Shown: one piece after another, positions 6,835-7,593 of the stretch
How the letters are laid out: each line of letters begins with the position of its first letter
Position numbering within the stretch: position 1 is the first letter of the stretch
Source: Firmicutes bacterium UBA3941
GTDB taxonomy: Bacteria; Bacillota; Clostridia; Caldicoprobacterales; UBA3941
Direction of reading: 5' to 3'
Length of the DNA stretch: 7,593 bases
Assembly (NCBI GenBank): GCA_002385665.1
Contig: DGDX01000116.1
Span: 1 to 7,593 of the forward strand
Notes under the pieces: generated by a model
What the model was told of the DNA's origin: nothing
What the model saw: the letters and a program-made list of their open reading frames with translations, nothing else
Database searches by the model: none
Program-made: the position numbers and the translations under genes

Positions 6835-6840
6835 TATACT
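6835..6840 (+). promoter_or_regulatory. Weak candidate -10 box (TATACT) upstream of the last gene
   Basis: TATACT is one mismatch from the SigA -10 consensus. It lies about 33 bases before the TTG start, after the rsmA terminator, where a promoter is expected. No good -35 is seen (TTCTTT at 17-bp spacing), and there is no TG extension. Overlapping CATATACTA resembles a late sporulation-sigma -10, but no matching -35 is present. Confidence 0.25.
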
Positions 6841-6872
6841 AGTACAAACAATAAAAGGGGGGGGAAGGAAAG

Positions 6873-7593
6873 TTGGCCAGAAAATCTAATTACCATCGTT
6901 CCTTCATTATTTTAAAACCCAAGAGCAGGGGGTATGAATTTGTTCCCAACAAGGCTCCCACGGGTTATTGTAAATTTGAGATCAGGAGGGGAGTTGGCAG
7001 GGCCTATATCTACATGCAGGATATAAAGCCCAGCAGCAGTCTGGACGGTGTCTATGAGGCATACCTGATATCTGTCGATGATTCTATCAGGCCTTGCAAA
7101 TTGGCTAGTCTATATACGGATGAGCAGGGTAGATGCGAGCACATAGTTTCCTTTGATGCCGATGATATTAAGGGTTCCGGATATACCCTGGAAAACTTTC
7201 ATGCCCTTGTCATAACCTTTAGGACAGGTAAGGAAGGAATGAGGATTGCATATCCTTTGATAGGATATGCCGGTAAGGATATTTACATAAGCACCCAAAA
7301 CATAACTGATGGATTAAGGATGATACATGGAGATGGATTAGAGTTTTTATCCGAGCCTGAGCCGGACGTTGGCAAAAAAGAGGTCGTGGCGGAAGAAGAA
7401 CCGGAACCAAAAACCGAAACTGAACCGGAAATCGAGGATAAACCCGGGAGGACGGTCGAATCGGAAGTGGAAGCCGTACCGGCGGTTGACTACGAGACCG
7501 AGTTTGAGGAACCAGCCCAAATTGGGGACGAGGTAAGGGAAGAGAAAGAGCCGGAGATAGAGAAAGAGGCGGAGATAGAAAATGAGCCGGAGA
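6873..7593 (+). CDS. Unrecognised protein with beta-rich N-terminal part and Glu-rich tail, 3'-truncated by window edge
   Basis: The frame is open from TTG at 6873 through the window end: 240 codons plus one base. An in-frame TAA at 6852-6854 excludes a longer start, and the next in-frame ATG is nearly 50 codons later, so TTG is the best start. A G-rich AAAAGGGGGGGGAAGGA tract just upstream acts as the ribosome binding site. Residues about 1-155 look like a compact, mainly beta domain with many alternating hydrophobic strands (GRAYIYMQDIKP, GVYEAYLISV, HALVITFRTG) and a DEQGRCEHIVSF turn. This pattern recalls RskA-like beta-sandwich domains, but I cannot assign a family. From about residue 161 the chain is a disordered-looking acidic tail with roughly 29 Glu in about 80 residues, plus Pro and Lys, ending in hexapeptide repeats. 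No signal peptide is visible. The base composition and codon use look like those of its neighbours. Confidence 0.8.
   Translation, partial: MARKSNYHRSFIILKPKSRGYEFVPNKAPTGYCKFEIRRGVGRAYIYMQDIKPSSSLDGVYEAYLISVDDSIRPCKLASLYTDEQGRCEHIVSFDADDIKGSGYTLENFHALVITFRTGKEGMRIAYPLIGYAGKDIYISTQNITDGLRMIHGDGLEFLSEPEPDVGKKEVVAEEEPEPKTETEPEIEDKPGRTVESEVEAVPAVDYETEFEEPAQIGDEVREEKEPEIEKEAEIENEPE
7542..7593 (+). repeat. 18-bp tandem repeat encoding E-K/N-E-P/A-E-I hexapeptides
   Basis: Units begin at 7542, 7560 and 7578. The first two differ by one base (CCG versus GCG); the third, GAAAATGAGCCGGAGA, is cut by the window end. The unit is a multiple of three and in frame with the acidic protein, so copy-number changes would lengthen or shorten the tail without breaking the frame. 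The array may continue beyond the window. Confidence 0.8.

Noticed and set aside
6833..6841. CATATACTA as a sporulation SigK/SigE -10 box
   Set aside because: No matching -35 element is found at the proper distance, and the motif is short and AT-rich.
7110..7410. Two overlapping minus-strand frames near the right edge
   Set aside because: They lie opposite a plus-strand frame that is open for 240 codons with a ribosome binding site, and have no support of their own.

Overview
The window looks like a piece of a Firmicutes chromosome, most likely from the Clostridia or a related anaerobic lineage. The evidence is the order metG, tatD, yabE, rsmA (ksgA), which is the classic block seen in Bacillus subtilis and many Clostridia. 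Strong AGGAGG-type Shine-Dalgarno sites, one TTG start, a good SigA-type promoter and frequent AGG/AGA arginine codons fit the same group. The genus cannot be fixed from the sequence.

Region by region. At 1-1437 is the 3' two-thirds of metG (methionyl-tRNA synthetase), cut by the left edge. tatD follows at 1447-2217, with its ribosome binding site overlapping the metG stop codon, so the two are almost certainly co-transcribed. A short stretch (2218-2340) may encode a 23-residue peptide. A perfect 18-bp inverted repeat (2341-2383) then serves as a shared two-way terminator for tatD and the convergent gene at 2376-4454 on the minus strand. That gene encodes a lipid-anchored class B penicillin-binding protein of the MecA/PbpC type. 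It interrupts the usual tatD-yabE order. The 236-bp gap at 4455-4690 holds divergent promoters for the penicillin-binding protein and yabE, with two inverted repeats between them.

yabE (4691-5839) encodes a secreted or membrane-anchored DUF348-DUF348-G5-3D cell-wall protein. A strong terminator (5876-5905) ends only a few bases before the rsmA ribosome binding site. rsmA (5918-6808), the 16S rRNA dimethyladenosine transferase, follows directly. The rnmV (ribonuclease M5) gene that often lies between yabE and rsmA is absent here. After another terminator-like hairpin, an unrecognised gene starts with TTG at 6873 and runs off the right edge. It has a beta-rich N-terminal part and a long Glu-rich tail that ends in an 18-bp tandem repeat.

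As a set, the window combines translation functions (MetRS, 16S rRNA dimethylation), a metal-dependent nuclease and two cell-wall genes read from one divergent control region. I see no CRISPR array, transposase, rRNA or tRNA gene. I do not see a clearly new biological system. The least explained parts are the acidic-tailed protein at the right edge, the intergenic mini-ORF and the inverted repeats between the divergent cell-wall genes.
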